A stretch of 64,000 bases of DNA from Casuarius casuarius (Eukaryota; Chordata; Aves; Casuariiformes; Casuariidae). A program made the translations under genes and the position numbers. The stretch lies in contig PTFA01000407.1 in the NCBI GenBank assembly GCA_003342895.1, positions 336,922-400,921 of the forward strand, given 5' to 3'. The notes beneath the pieces are model-generated. The model saw nothing but the letters and a program-made list of their open reading frames with translations. It was not told where the DNA came from and made no database searches. Shown here one piece after another: positions 1 through 13,700 of this stretch. Position 1 is the stretch's first letter. The number at the start of each line of letters is the position of its first letter.

Positions 1-1704
1 GCTCAAAGGCTTCAAAAAACTTCCCAACCCTCTTTCTATGACACCCTTTTTTTAACAACAACCTATATAAAATTGACATGAGTGACTGAAAATTAGCTCA
101 ACATTTAAGAACCACTTTTCTTGGTCCCAGACAGATTTCAAAATTGTACTGGTACGGACAAGTGGCATAAGTTTTAATAACCTACACACTCCAGCCACCC
201 TGCCTACAAACCTATTTTAACAGCATCTGAAAGCTCCAGTAAATTAAGCCTGAATTATCAGGGAATCGTGATTACTAGATTTCAAGTCACTTAACTAATA
301 CCCAAATGAAATAGAGAAAAGTAGGAGGGTGGACAAAATAATACGCTTTTTGAGTCAAACAGCTGGACTTTATTAAATACTAAAATCTGCATTTTAAATA
401 AAACTGAAAGTTGCAAGGGAAAAAAAAAACTGAGAACACCACCAAAAGAAAAAAAGGGCGGAAGGTGTATGGAGAGCAAAGCAAAAACTATGCACTAGCT
501 GACAGTGAGTTCAGACACAAGCAAACCTAACTCCCCATTGTACTAACTTGTGACCAAAACAACTGATTCAGCATTTCAGCCTCCAGTCTTTCCCTTTAAA
601 TACTTCCCTAGTGTTTTATTCTATTACACAAAGGAAAATTTCATTTAGTTTCCATTAAAAATCCGTAACACTTCAGTAGTTTGCTAACATAAGCCTTTCC
701 ATTAAAGTAGGCATTTTAATATAAGTAGGTACTGTACTTACAATTATCCATGATGCTAAGAAATTATTACTCATCCTTAACAAAAACCCATTAATGTTAC
801 TGTGTCCAGAAAAAAGGAAAACTAAGAGTCGACCTTGTATGGTGAATCCCTGCCTATTTAACTTATCAAATCATCTCCCCACCTCCAAAAAAACCTCAAA
901 ATATCCTGTTGAGGTTTAAACAGCAGAGAAGGCTATGGAAAGATCTCACAACCAGATTTGATTACCTTCATGAGATACATCACTGAGCACTTGTTAACAT
1001 GCTATACAATATGATAGCTTTAAGAATTCAATGGAAATGGCACTTTTAAACTCAATGAATTAAGTTTTACGATGTCCTATCCTTGCCTTTTTGGACTACA
1101 TTTAAGTGTTTATTCATGAAGCCGTGAAACCTAGCATTTCATCCTCAGCCTTCCTGACACCATCATGAATCAGCAAGCGTCAACTGCACTACAGAGAGCC
1201 CCATTTCATACTTACAGGGCACTCATATCAGCTATCTTGGAACTTGGTGCTATTAAAAATAAATACTGTAATATCCCCAAACTATAAAATGGGTTTGATC
1301 AATTACCACTGGACAAATGACTAAATTCTCTGGTTACAGACTCAGATCCCTTTCTACTACAAACTGTGTGTGGAAACAAGTACTGGAAAAAACTAAAGAA
1401 GTTGCTTCAAGCAGGCTGATAGAAGGACCATCTATCTGCATCAGCTACATCCCACAGAGAGTACATATAGTTTTTCTCCCTCATTTATGCGTCTCCAGCC
1501 CTGTCCTTCTACACTGTACGCTTGAACCAACATGCAGCCCTAACTTCACTGAAATAAAGCTGCTCTCACTGAAGAGATGGCTTTCGCGTGGCATCTAAAC
1601 ACTGTTTTGATTTCCTCCCCACTTCTGTTCTCTATGTACATGCAACCCTTTCTCTCACAGCACAAATAGGAAGGCTCAGGTGCAAGCTGTTAAAGTAGCC
1701 TTAC

Positions 1705-4700
1705 CATAGCATTAAGTTGGGAGTTGCTGGCTTGTGCAATACCAAGGATGTTCGTAGTATGCATCACTTCCACTGAAAAGCTGGGCAGCCAGCTGGCAAT
1801 TCGGGAGCCTGAGAATAAGAAATCACAATAAGAGTCAAGCTGGAATATAAGAGGCTCTCAGGAGGCTAAGTACTTCTACATATATTTAACACAAGTCTTC
1901 ATATTTCCACAAAGTACATATGGGGAGTTCTGCAACACAATCCATCCCTAAGGTTTTCCAAAAATAGAGATGGCCAGAGTAATTCAGTAACTGCCAACCT
2001 CCCAAAAACAGAACACTTTTTTCCAGTGTGCCGTTCTTGAAACACACATTATCACCATGGCTTAACAATCTGAGCATAAGAGGAGGATCAAGAAAACAAG
2101 GATGTTTTTTTTCCTTGTTTTAATGTTCCTATTAAAAGGGAAAATTAAAATAGTCCATGGCCAAATTAAATTCTGGAACACATAAATAACTCTAGCAATT
2201 TTAGTGAAAACAGGCCTGCTTCTAATGAGATAAATCTGGTCCCAAACTGGGTCAGATATATGTGGCTGGCATCACTGAGAGATTATCACTACACAGGGAC
2301 ATAGAATAACTGAATAAAGTGTCTGCTACAATAATGTACTCAGGCTCAACCGATTAGGGAACGTGGCTAACTCCTCACTCCCATCTCCTTCCTCATTTCT
2401 GTTTAAATAAATAAGTGGATGGTTTGCTCCAAGCAATTTCCCCTTGTCTCCACAGTAATTTTGTGGGTCTCCAAACCACAGGAGAGCACCGTGGAGGACA
2501 GCTATCAGAAAGCTAAATATAAGTGTCCTTTGGAGACCTAAAACACACCCCAAAAACAGGAGCCATGCAGGAAGCTATCAGCAGGCCTCAGTGTACCCAG
2601 AAATGTCTGCTCCTTCTCTGTTTATTATTCTCCCTCTGCAATTTCCAAAGGTTACAAAAACAGAGAAGACCAGTAATGGTTCACTATGCAAGTTTGAAGC
2701 ACCTCAGCTACCCACACAGTGGGAGCTGCAATAGGTCAGCACATCATCAAAGATAAGTCTTAACATTAGTAAAACCTATGGAGAAGCAATAAAATTGCCA
2801 TCAAAAAACCTAGAAAACTGTGGAAAACAAGCATGCACTGAAGTCGAAACTACCAAAAAATTTGAAAGATACGCAACAGAAATTTTCATCTCTTTCAGAA
2901 ATGTTTATCTGTAGACACAGAACTCATCATGACCTGAAATCACATGTGCTTTGTGAATACTTTTGATGATACACCACTGAGGTCACCAAAACCAATATCT
3001 AAGACTATTTCAGTTATATGATGCCTAAGAAGAAGCTTCTGCAGAGTTCTGCACCTGACAAAGCATTGCAAGGTTCTTGCAAATTAAACTGCAAACAGGG
3101 ACTTGTTAGAACTCCACATAAAAGTTGATCTTTCCCCTTCCCCTAGGTTAAGTGGTAACACACGGTTTCCTTCCCCAACAGTCACTCATTAACCAGCCAT
3201 TTGGTAGCAAAATAAAACACATTAATACCGCATTCTGCTGGTCAACATGGCATGTAGACAATAAATGCCAGTGCTAAAACTGTGAGCCACAACAAATCAA
3301 GAAAAAGGGAGCACTTACTTAACAGTACAAAGTTTTTCAAGAAATCCCTGTAGCTCTGGACAGTCTTACAAACATACATCTGAAGTCTTGTGAAGGAACT
3401 CTTAGAAGGGTATTTGTCAAACTCCAGTAGAAGCACAGTTTAAGTTTCAACTGGAACATGGACCAAACTCACTTCTATGGAAGCCTGTTCCCTTTGATTA
3501 TTTGGGTAGCAGCATCGTATGTCAAACCCACTTAACTCACCATCAAAGTGGAAGAAGTGATTGTGCTGGTTCAAGCGTGGTCTGCCTTCTGCTACTGCCA
3601 CAGGCACTAAGTTCTCATCCAGATTCTCCCTTTGGTGATCCTCCCTCACATGATGGCTGTCAGTGATATTAAGAGACATTCTGCAGGTCGGGCAAGATGT
3701 GTCTTGTTCAAGCCAGGACCGCAGGCATGAGCTGACAAAAAAACAGAATATTATAGTGAGCTTATAGCATTTGTCTAAGACACCAGGATCACAAGCATAT
3801 CAATCAGTGGTAGCATATTCTGTGCAAAACATTAACGAAAGCATACAGATTGTTCAGAGATAATTTGTGTGGTATACCTGATGAGCTTCTGATTGCTCTG
3901 GCATACCTTTCTTATCTCTTTCAGATGAATATACTCAAGCCTCTCAATACCCACTTTACTTTTTATAAACTAACCTGGAGATTATCCCAAACTTAAAAAG
4001 CTCTGGATGCTTTCATCATCGCACTAGCTTAGAGCAAATAAGTTTTGCTTGGAATGGGAAACAAAGTGATTCTTTTTTCTCACCATCTGTTACTGAAAAT
4101 AGACAAAAACCAACTGGACAAAGGCTTATGATGAACTGATAATTTTCACAGCAATTCTGCCACACTGGTATGGTAATGAAAACTCCAAAGTTTTTCAAAT
4201 ATCTTTTCAAAAACATCATTATCCACATCAGCACTAAAGGGAATGCCACTCTGGGAACTCTCTAAATAAAAAAAAATTAAATATTAATACAACCCAGTGC
4301 TGTGCCATTACAAGGTTTACTGAATACTAAACATTCACTGTCTTGCAGAAAGTGAGAAGAGTTTGAAATGTAGGTTTAAATACTCAGAGCTGTGCCTACT
4401 TTTTGATTTGGACTGATATTTCCCAACTATGGTATTTGCTTCTTGCAAAACTTAATTTCCAGCATGGAAGAGAACTGAATTTCACAGAACTAAACACATT
4501 TCAATATCACAACACATTTCATGCTTGCAAGGTGGGGGGTTTTTTTGCTTCTTCCAAGAGAGGCTCTCAAAGCACTTCAGAGGGGCAGGGAGAAGAAAAA
4601 AAAAAAAAAGCTAAAATAAACCTGTTTCACAAGTTGTGTATCAGCAAATGGAGCAAAGGCACAGATTACAGGTTTGGGCTGGCTGAGAGAGTAAGTAAAA

Positions 4701-7700
4701 AGCTCAAATTGCAAAGTCAAGGATACATTCTGCAGTCTTCCTAATGCTCTAGTGCAGTGACCTTATTGTCCACGCGTTTCTCCATCACACCTAAATGGAT
4801 AGATATGCTATATCCAGAAGTGACATTGATGGGCATCCCAGAAGTGCCAAAAGCACAACAGTAAAAATCTACTGTTTTCCACCACTTTGGTCATCAACAT
4901 ATTACACATAGCTAGCGTGTTAGCACCGCCAGTGCTACACAGCTTCACCTCTGTTATCACAGGAAAATAACCCTGTACACAGCAAACTCAGACAAACCTC
5001 TGCTACAGCCGCACTCAAAAGGTCACCTGTGAAACACCTGGAGTGGTTCAATGTACTACCACACTGCTGTTCCCCAACAGCCCTATCACCCTGCAGTCAA
5101 TACAGCCCCCTTTCAATCTCCATGAGCACGAAGTCCTAAAGGTTTGCAGTAAGCCAGCGGTGGTTATATTCATTTTGGACTGAAAAAGAGAGAAGGGCTC
5201 AGTCACTTACAGCTCTTCAGTAGTAGGATGATTAAAAATAGGTCAAGGTGGGCAATATCTTAGAGCAACAGCTCTTTTTTACTGTCTGCCTCCTAAAAGA
5301 TAAAGAGGAGACTTTTAAAGGAGCCTAACAGATGCAGATGCCCACTCCCATTAAAATTAATTAATATTTGGGCACACAATTGATCTCAGCTATGTGAATC
5401 TACCCTATCTTCTCTTCTTCTCCAAATAAATGGCTATGGATAAACTCCCATGTAACTGAGAATGGGCACAAGAGCTCTACGCTTAGCCTGTTAGCAAAAT
5501 CACCAGGCTTTCATGAGGACAGAAACCATACTTAGGTTGCATATACAGTTATTAATTAAACCTGTTGGGGGGGGGGGGTTATATGCAAGTTTAAGTTATC
5601 TGATGTAACATGTTTCCTCCCCAAACGCAATAAGCAGGTAAGGGTAACCTAGCTTCAGAGAAAATACAAAAGTGTCATTGTAGATACAGAGAAAACAACA
5701 TTTTGAAGAGGAGACCCTGGGCTTCCCCTCAAGTGCACAGTAGGTGATCAAGCATTCAACAGCATTGGAAGATTTTCTGCAACTGAAACAAATTATCTCA
5801 TTAGAGACTTCTTGGAACACATAAATATTTATGACGAGGTTTGTCATAAATGACAACAAATTAGCACGCACATTATAACCTCTGGTTTGACAGCTAGCAA
5901 GAAAAGAGCTATTTGCAAAAAGCAATTTGCTCATACTACGCCACAGGGACAACCTAAATGACCATGCACGTTAAGGTTAATCAAATGGCACTTCAGAAAT
6001 TCTGACTCAAGCCCCATTCCTCTGTTTTTATGCACAAGCATGAAAACAAACTGCTGCAAGAGGCCAAGAAAAGCTGCATCTAGCTCAGCATACCGTCTCC
6101 ACAAGCATCTGCTACACTTGCAATATAGTGGACAGTAAGAAACAAGTAGATAGTGTGATCCTCTGGCCAAGAGCCTCCCAGCTCCCAAATATCAACTGTT
6201 TAGGCACCTCTTCAGCTGGATGCTCCATTTGTTTAACACGTTTTATAGCCCTGANGGACTCCTACCCCGACATGAAATCATATAAACAGTTCTGGCACAT
6301 GCACCACCATTTAAGGATGCACTATGGAAAAATATTTCTTGTTTCTCTCTTTAAAGCTGGTTTCTGAAAGGTACTTAAGGGGCTAACAGCAAATTTTCTT
6401 CATCACTTGAAAAATCAATGCACCTTCATGGAAGAAGTGAAGACTGGGATAAAGTAAGGGGAAAAAACAGTCTGCCACCCCAAATATTTACACAGCAAGC
6501 TGGGGTATGGACTTCCACTTGAAATACCATAACTAAATACTATCTACCCGTTAGCTGACAAGATGTATACACTTACCTTGAGGGAAAAGAGGCATCAAGT
6601 GAATCCAACTCAAACATGAAAATGACTGAAGAGAACATGATTTTTACTTTGTAATTAGAAACAGACCACTTCCCACTCTTACTTCCTCCAGTCAGCCCCA
6701 CTGTCTCTCTCCATCCCCAGAAACATACTTGTGGAAGAGATGGCCGCAAGGGAGTTTTCGTGCAGACTGCATGGAGTCCCAGCAAATGGCACAGTCGTCA
6801 TTATTGACCGCTAGCTCTTCTGGTGTTGCGACTGCAAACCTACGAAGAAGAATTAAAAAAAAAAAAGCGAGCCAAGAAAGTGATTACGTCAAATCAGCAC
6901 AGCCTTCTGTCCACAGTCTCCTGCACTAAAAGCACTCATCCTCCATGTCTGCTTTTCCTTGGGTAAGATGTGCCAGCAGGTTTGTTATCTTTTCCATATC
7001 TAGAACTCGTACTGCAAAGGAAGACTGTCTCCTGCACACACCTCTCCCATGCCTTCTCACAGACTAATTTTCTTGTACGTGTCCCCATCCGCCCTAGGTT
7101 GAAAAAACTTTGACTTATTTTCTTCCAAGGAATATGCTCATTAGGTTGTGAACCTCAAGTTATAATCTGCATAGATTTGGCTTATGTCATTTTTCTAAAT
7201 GAATTTCAAAAGCTGTATCAATTAAGATGTTTTCTTGGGATCAGAAACATGTATGCTCTGACTATCTTTGCCCTCATAAGTCCCCCCCCCCCAAAAAAAC
7301 CTGTCTTTGATTTTTTGTTTAACTACAGCATCATGTGATCAGCTACTATGTAGTAGCCAAACACAGAGAGTATGGTGACGAGCCGTATAGGAACATTTCA
7401 CAGTACTGCTAGCATGGAATATGCCTGAAAAATGACTAAACAAACCCATGGAATGAATTTCCATTGGCAGCTTCAGGAAGAAGCTAGAACGAGGTTCTTC
7501 CAAAACAAATCAGAACAACAAAAAAACACATCAAGTCACTTGGACAAGAAGTCCAAGACATCTGCAACTCAAACAGCTTTGTGAGCCGCTTACAGAGGGG
7601 TTTAGTTGTTACATCTACCGAATAAAAATAACATACTACGGGTGAACTTTGTTATGCAGCTCTTAACCAGTTACTGTAGCTATTAAATGACCTTTCACAA

Positions 7701-10700
7701 AGAAAACCTTAGCAATCTCCAGAGAAGCCAGTTTTTTAAATAAGCTACTAACATGAAGAAGGCAGGCTACAGTCTTTCATACTAAAGTTGAATACATTTT
7801 TTCTTCAAATTAGGATTTTGATTCAATTTCAGGCAGTAATTGAATGGTATGGCTTAGGAGGTTAAGAGCATTTACAGCCTGGCACTAGGTTTGTACTAGT
7901 TAATATGATCTGTTTTATTATTTAATTCTAGTTACACCAGTAAATGTTTCCATCAGAGACAAAGCCGACGCTTCACAACCGAGACAGGCAGAGCTCTGCA
8001 GAGCTTATGCCACCTCTACTGCCTGGGGTAGTATACGAGAGAATATGAGGAAAGAAATACCGGGCAGGGGGCTTCACTTGCTATCAGTAATGCTGCTATT
8101 ATGAAAGTCAATTTTACATATCTCTTAAACCCCAAAAGTGTCCCTGCAACAAACAACATGGAAACAAAGAACTTGTAAAATATACCCTAAGCGTAAAGAC
8201 TTAACAGCTGGATTTGCAAGCTCCATCTCTCCAGCTTACCACATGACATCATATACCAAAAGAACATAAAAGACCCCAATTTGTTGACCAGGATTCTCCC
8301 TCCAAGATCCAAATCAAGTCCCCAAAGCAAATCAGAGGCTCACATAGCTTCCATGTTTCCGACCACGCGCAGGTAGTTCTTATGCCGACGAATTCTTCGC
8401 TGAACTTCATGGAACAGGTAACGCAGCTGCATAAAAATCACCAGGCTAGCCATTGACAACCAGATATTGCCAAATAACTACAACGAGAACAGAATGGTGA
8501 TTAGAAAAAAATACCATGGGAATCAAGAGGCAGACTTACAAATAATAATAATAATAAAAAAAATACATGTATGCCAGACATGTATGCCAGACTAACCAAT
8601 AAAATAAACATTAACAGTCTGAAGCTCTGGATTTTCCAATCAAATTTACCATCATCACTACAAACCATAAGAAAAAAGCAAAAACAAACCAGAAAGCTAA
8701 ACATTCTAACACTTTCCCCTCATTTCTTCTTGTTTGTTTTCAAAGAATCATTACCTAGTCTTTATAAATAAGGGGTGAATAAAAGAAGGGAATTTAGTAA
8801 AGGGAAGATTCATTTGCAATATTTCTGCCACAAGAAACTGCATCAGGTCTTAAGAGAAAAAAACTTTTCAAAATCAGCACTGAATAATTTTTCCTCTGCT
8901 GAGACCTTTCCAGATTAATCATACACACTCACAAGAATTGCTACTTTTTACGTTCTCAGATATGACTTAAGCAGCACAGCATTTATAACAAAGTGTATTC
9001 AGTCCTTTTCAGTCTGATGTCCCCTGCTAACAACGAAAATGTTTCATTTCTCCTGCTGATGCAGTTCAATATTACTAAGAGACAAAGCTAATCAAACATC
9101 TATTAAACAGCTAATTATACAGTAGTTAATACTCCATTAAAAAGCTGTTTACAAGAACTCCAGTTACACAGGAAGAAAGAATGCCTAGAAGTCTGCTACA
9201 GTTTCCTCTTTAAATAAAGAGCTTCTCTGTAACATTCGACTCAGAAAAGCATAAAATATGCATGCCCTGTACTCCTCAGACTAAGACAAGTCTCTTTGCT
9301 CAACATTATCTCCAGTATTTCCTACCAGCATATGAATATGATGCATCAGGTCGAGCGAAAGCAAGGTTAGCTCCATGACAAAGTCTGTGTAGTACACGTA
9401 AGTGCCTTTGCCCTCCCATGTTCCTTCATGGTTGAGATCCCAGAGATGAATTACATATCTGCAAGAGCAGGAACATCAACATCGTTCTATATTTTCCATT
9501 ATCTAAAATCTCTAGCATTCAGACTACCTTATACATTCTTTGAACAACTTCTGAACATGGATTCTTTGCCCTTCCTAAACCCAATGCCCAAACTCTGCAC
9601 TTCTCTTGTCTTTCTAACAAGGCTGGTGTCAAACAGCACTAATTGAAAAAGGCAAAAGGCCAGCGATGCTTAGCCCACACTGACATTACAGAGACCACCA
9701 TCTGGCAGAGGAGATACTGTAGAATTTGCAAGAAACACCCGCACGGACTGAGAGCCAAGCGTGGGATTACCACCATGCATACTACAGACCCATGCTTTGC
9801 AACCTGAGAGGTGCTTCTTGGGGGAGGCATTACAGCTTAGTGAGACAGACCTGAAATGCCAATGGTGACACGGGCAAAAAAGTTTTCTGTTCTACACCTC
9901 GTGGTTCACACGTACATACACATAAGCATTACATATGCATGTACATCCTATTTTTTTCTAGAGTAAAAGTTCTGGAGATTAAGATCACTTAAAAGAAACC
10001 CAGTGTGACGACATGAAGCAGCCTAAATCAACCCCTGTACAGCAGCACCAATCCATTTCTACCTATGCCTCAGGCACGGTATTATTAGCACCCACTAAAA
10101 CGATCCATACATTGCAGTATTTGCATTTAAAAAATGGTACTGTCTGAAGTTAATAACCTTTGCCCATCTCCAAATATACACTTCCAATTCAACAAGATAA
10201 CTATATACACCTCTTAAAAAAAGACCCTATCTGCCCTGCCTTCTTGGAATGACTACCACATAAAACATAGCCTACTTACCGTAAAATCACATGAGCAGTT
10301 CTGACTGTCACAAGCAGAGACTGTAGAAGAGAGAAAAGTACATTAATATCATGGTTCTATCATGGACAGTGGTAGTGTGGCAGGAGTTGAAGGGCTAAAA
10401 CACACATTGCATTTACTGCAGCTTAACAAGCTACTGTGTACCAACAGAGAGTCACTATACGCGACTGTATGTGTGCGTACTATACCTAGGAAGCTTATAA
10501 ATACATTTAAATTTCTTCCATTGACGTTTACTCCAACGTGCTCATGTTTGCCTCTAGTCAGGAGTACACATATATGGGCACAGAGACACTACTACCATGC
10601 TCTGCATTGTGGTATCTTGTCTTGCAAAGAGCTCAGACACAAAATACTCGTGGAATGGCCACATGCATTACCACTCTAAGTCCCAGTCCCGTCCCCCCCA

Positions 10701-13700
10701 TCACGTGGGACATACTACCTACTTCATTTCTTATCACTCTGCCAATGTTGAGATTGCCACGAGGTGTCACTGCTAGGAGCTGTACAGCAGGAAACAAATG
10801 TTTTATCCAAGTGAAGGAAACTACCTATGGGCACCGCCCCATAAAAGGTATATTAGGAAAGGTGCAGAAAATGGCAAGATATTAAACAATTCTGTACAAG
10901 GAAAGATCACACAGACTAGGACTCCTGCTTGGAAGAAGGGGAAAAGGAGAAAGGTCTGTAAAGTCATAAATGATGCAAGAAGGGTAAACAAGGAATGATT
11001 CTTTGCTGGTTTTCCCACCGCAAACGTAACAGATGATAGCCAGGGAAATCATCAGAGAGCAGATCTGGCACAACTAAAAGAGCTCTTTTGTGTACACAAA
11101 GCCCAGTTAAATGTGGAATCCATTGCCTTTGGACATTGCAGAGGTCAAAGTATAAATGAGTTCAGAAAAGGATTAAACAACTTTCCAGAGTCCATCTGCA
11201 GCTATCAAAATCCGACTTGTGCAACCATCAGCTCAGGAACGTCCCTGAACACCAGTCGTCAGAAGCATGCGTAGGAGACCCTTTCCTACATATTCTCCCT
11301 AAACCTCCACTGCTGTCCACCAACTGCACAGCAGGCTGCAGGGATCGATGACTCGACTGCGGACCACACGCTTCAGCTGATTTTGCCACTACTTTGTTAA
11401 CCAAGAGCCCTGCTGAGATTCCACTAAAACAGCAGGCTTTTGAAACAAAACACAACACCTTTTTAAAAAGGCACTGCAAAGCCAGACACAACAGCTCCTA
11501 TGGACATGAATAAGCTGGGTGCCATCCTGCGACCCAAAACATGTACACCACATGGTGCAGTGCAAACGAGGCAAGGCTTCGGCACCCTAACACTCCCCAA
11601 TAAATCTACCCCATGCTGGCAGGAGACAGATACAGCCTTCTGCCAAGCCAAGATAAGAGACATGATGTTAACGACACTCCAGCTACTAAAGACACCAACA
11701 CAATGAATCTTCGATACTTTTTCACTATGTAGATGCAAATTTGACCTTGTCATTTATTCTCATATTTAAGGGAAAGTTAACTGATATATTAACAACTGCC
11801 AAGTATTTAAACAGTCTTTGTTATGAAGCTACAAGCAGCTGCTGCTCCTATGTCTCCTACTTTTCTCCACGAGCTTTCTCAAACCTCGCTCTGAACTGTG
11901 GTGGCCAGCATCATATTGTCCTACTTCCAGCTGTCTGGTTTCTTTCCTCCTCACTAGTTCCGAACACAAATTGAAGACAGTGGAGAACAAAAACAAGCTG
12001 TATGCACTATTTGTTGTCTGAACTAAGGATGTGCTAAGATGACAGACTTGCAATTATATTGGTTACCACCCCTCTGTTGGCGATTACCACTTCCTCAGGT
12101 CGAGTGCAACAACCCACCAAAAAACATCACAAACATATTCATGTTTACTCCACACTGCAATGGATTCAGGAGTGCACAAACCCAAGTTGCTGCATCTCAG
12201 CTAAGGCAACTTTTTACACAAACACAAGCAAATCATGTGAGCATACCTTAGGGAAAGGATGTTAGTCCCATTCCTTTTTTGGGGAGAAATGAAATAAAAA
12301 ATACAACCTCAAAGAAACAGGCTTGAGATGCACATTACCTATCCACATATACTCTTTCCTTCTCTCTAATGGGCATCTCGACTAACTCTTCTTGCAACAT
12401 TCATGAAGCACAACCATTACTTTTTCATGCATTGACATTTGATTTCAGCCATCATCTTACAGATTTATCCTCTCATTCTCCTCTTCAAACAAAGATGATT
12501 TGCAAGTCTTAAACTTTAAACAGAGAAAGCATGCAGATCTGGCAACCATAAAACAGGAGAGGGGCTGTTTGTGTCTTCTGAATTTCTTCTGGAAACTAAA
12601 AGAAAACCCACCACCCATAAGAGTGTCTCGCATAGCCCTCAAATCATGAGTGAAAACCAAAGCAGAAACACCCGCACGCCTGCAGGAAGTCTCACCTCCG
12701 CTGCCATGAAAGCCAGGGTGTGCATTCCATGGGTGTAGCCAATAACCCCGCAGACGACTGCTAATCCGCAGCAGGACAGCAGCATGGCTATGAGCAGGGT
12801 CAGGACTCTGATGTGGCTGCTCATGGGTGTGGTAGGAGAAAAGGAAAGCTGTAATACAAATACATAAATATGTAACAGGTTTAAAGGAGTGTTTCATCAA
12901 CCTTGCCCTCCATACTCACCTCACCAAACAAGTCCTCATCTAGGAAATTCTTTTGCTTTCCAGAATAAAACCAGTAGCACAACCTCAACCACTAGTGTAG
13001 CAATAAATGATGCTGAAAGAAAGCTAAAACCAACACCATCCCAAAGTCTTGTTCACCTCACTGTCATTTACATTCACAGGGTTTCTGAAGCCAGATCATT
13101 ATCATTATTTAATCTAATTTTCAGATCACCTGTGCAAGAAAACCAGACTCTCACCTAGCAGTTTCTGCATCAAATCTACAGCATCTGCTTAGGATAAGCA
13201 TGCCTTTTGGAAGGACGCCCAACCTTGATTTAAAAACTACAAGGGATGGAAATAATAACTCTGAAAAATTTTGCACCTTACAGATGATCTGAATTTGTCC
13301 AGCTTCATCTTCCAGCCACTAGTTCCTCCACTGTCATTTTCTTCCAGAAAAAAGAAGCATCTCCCTCAAAAAGCTCACTTGCAGCTAGGGACAGCTGGAC
13401 AGTCTAATCAAAATAGTTCTTTGTCTCATTCAATAGTACATACAACTGACTAATTCTCTAAACTACCTTAATGGCAGGCTATACCTAAACTGTCTAAATC
13501 AAAGATGACACAGGAGGCAAAATATCAGGGCTGGAAGAGGAAGAACAGGACAAAGAAAGAAGAAGCTGCCCAAAGTTTTAGTCTGACCTGACTGAATAAG
13601 TTGACTCCCATGTTTTGTTGTTAAATTCATTCTTTCTTCCTCATTAATATTTGGTTCTGTTCCACATCCACCTAAATGAACTTTCAGGGCAAATCGCACA

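Noticed and set aside
12457..12900. 147-codon minus-strand frame
   Set aside because: It overlaps AMFR exon 4 in a different frame; the exon's own frame matches AMFR.
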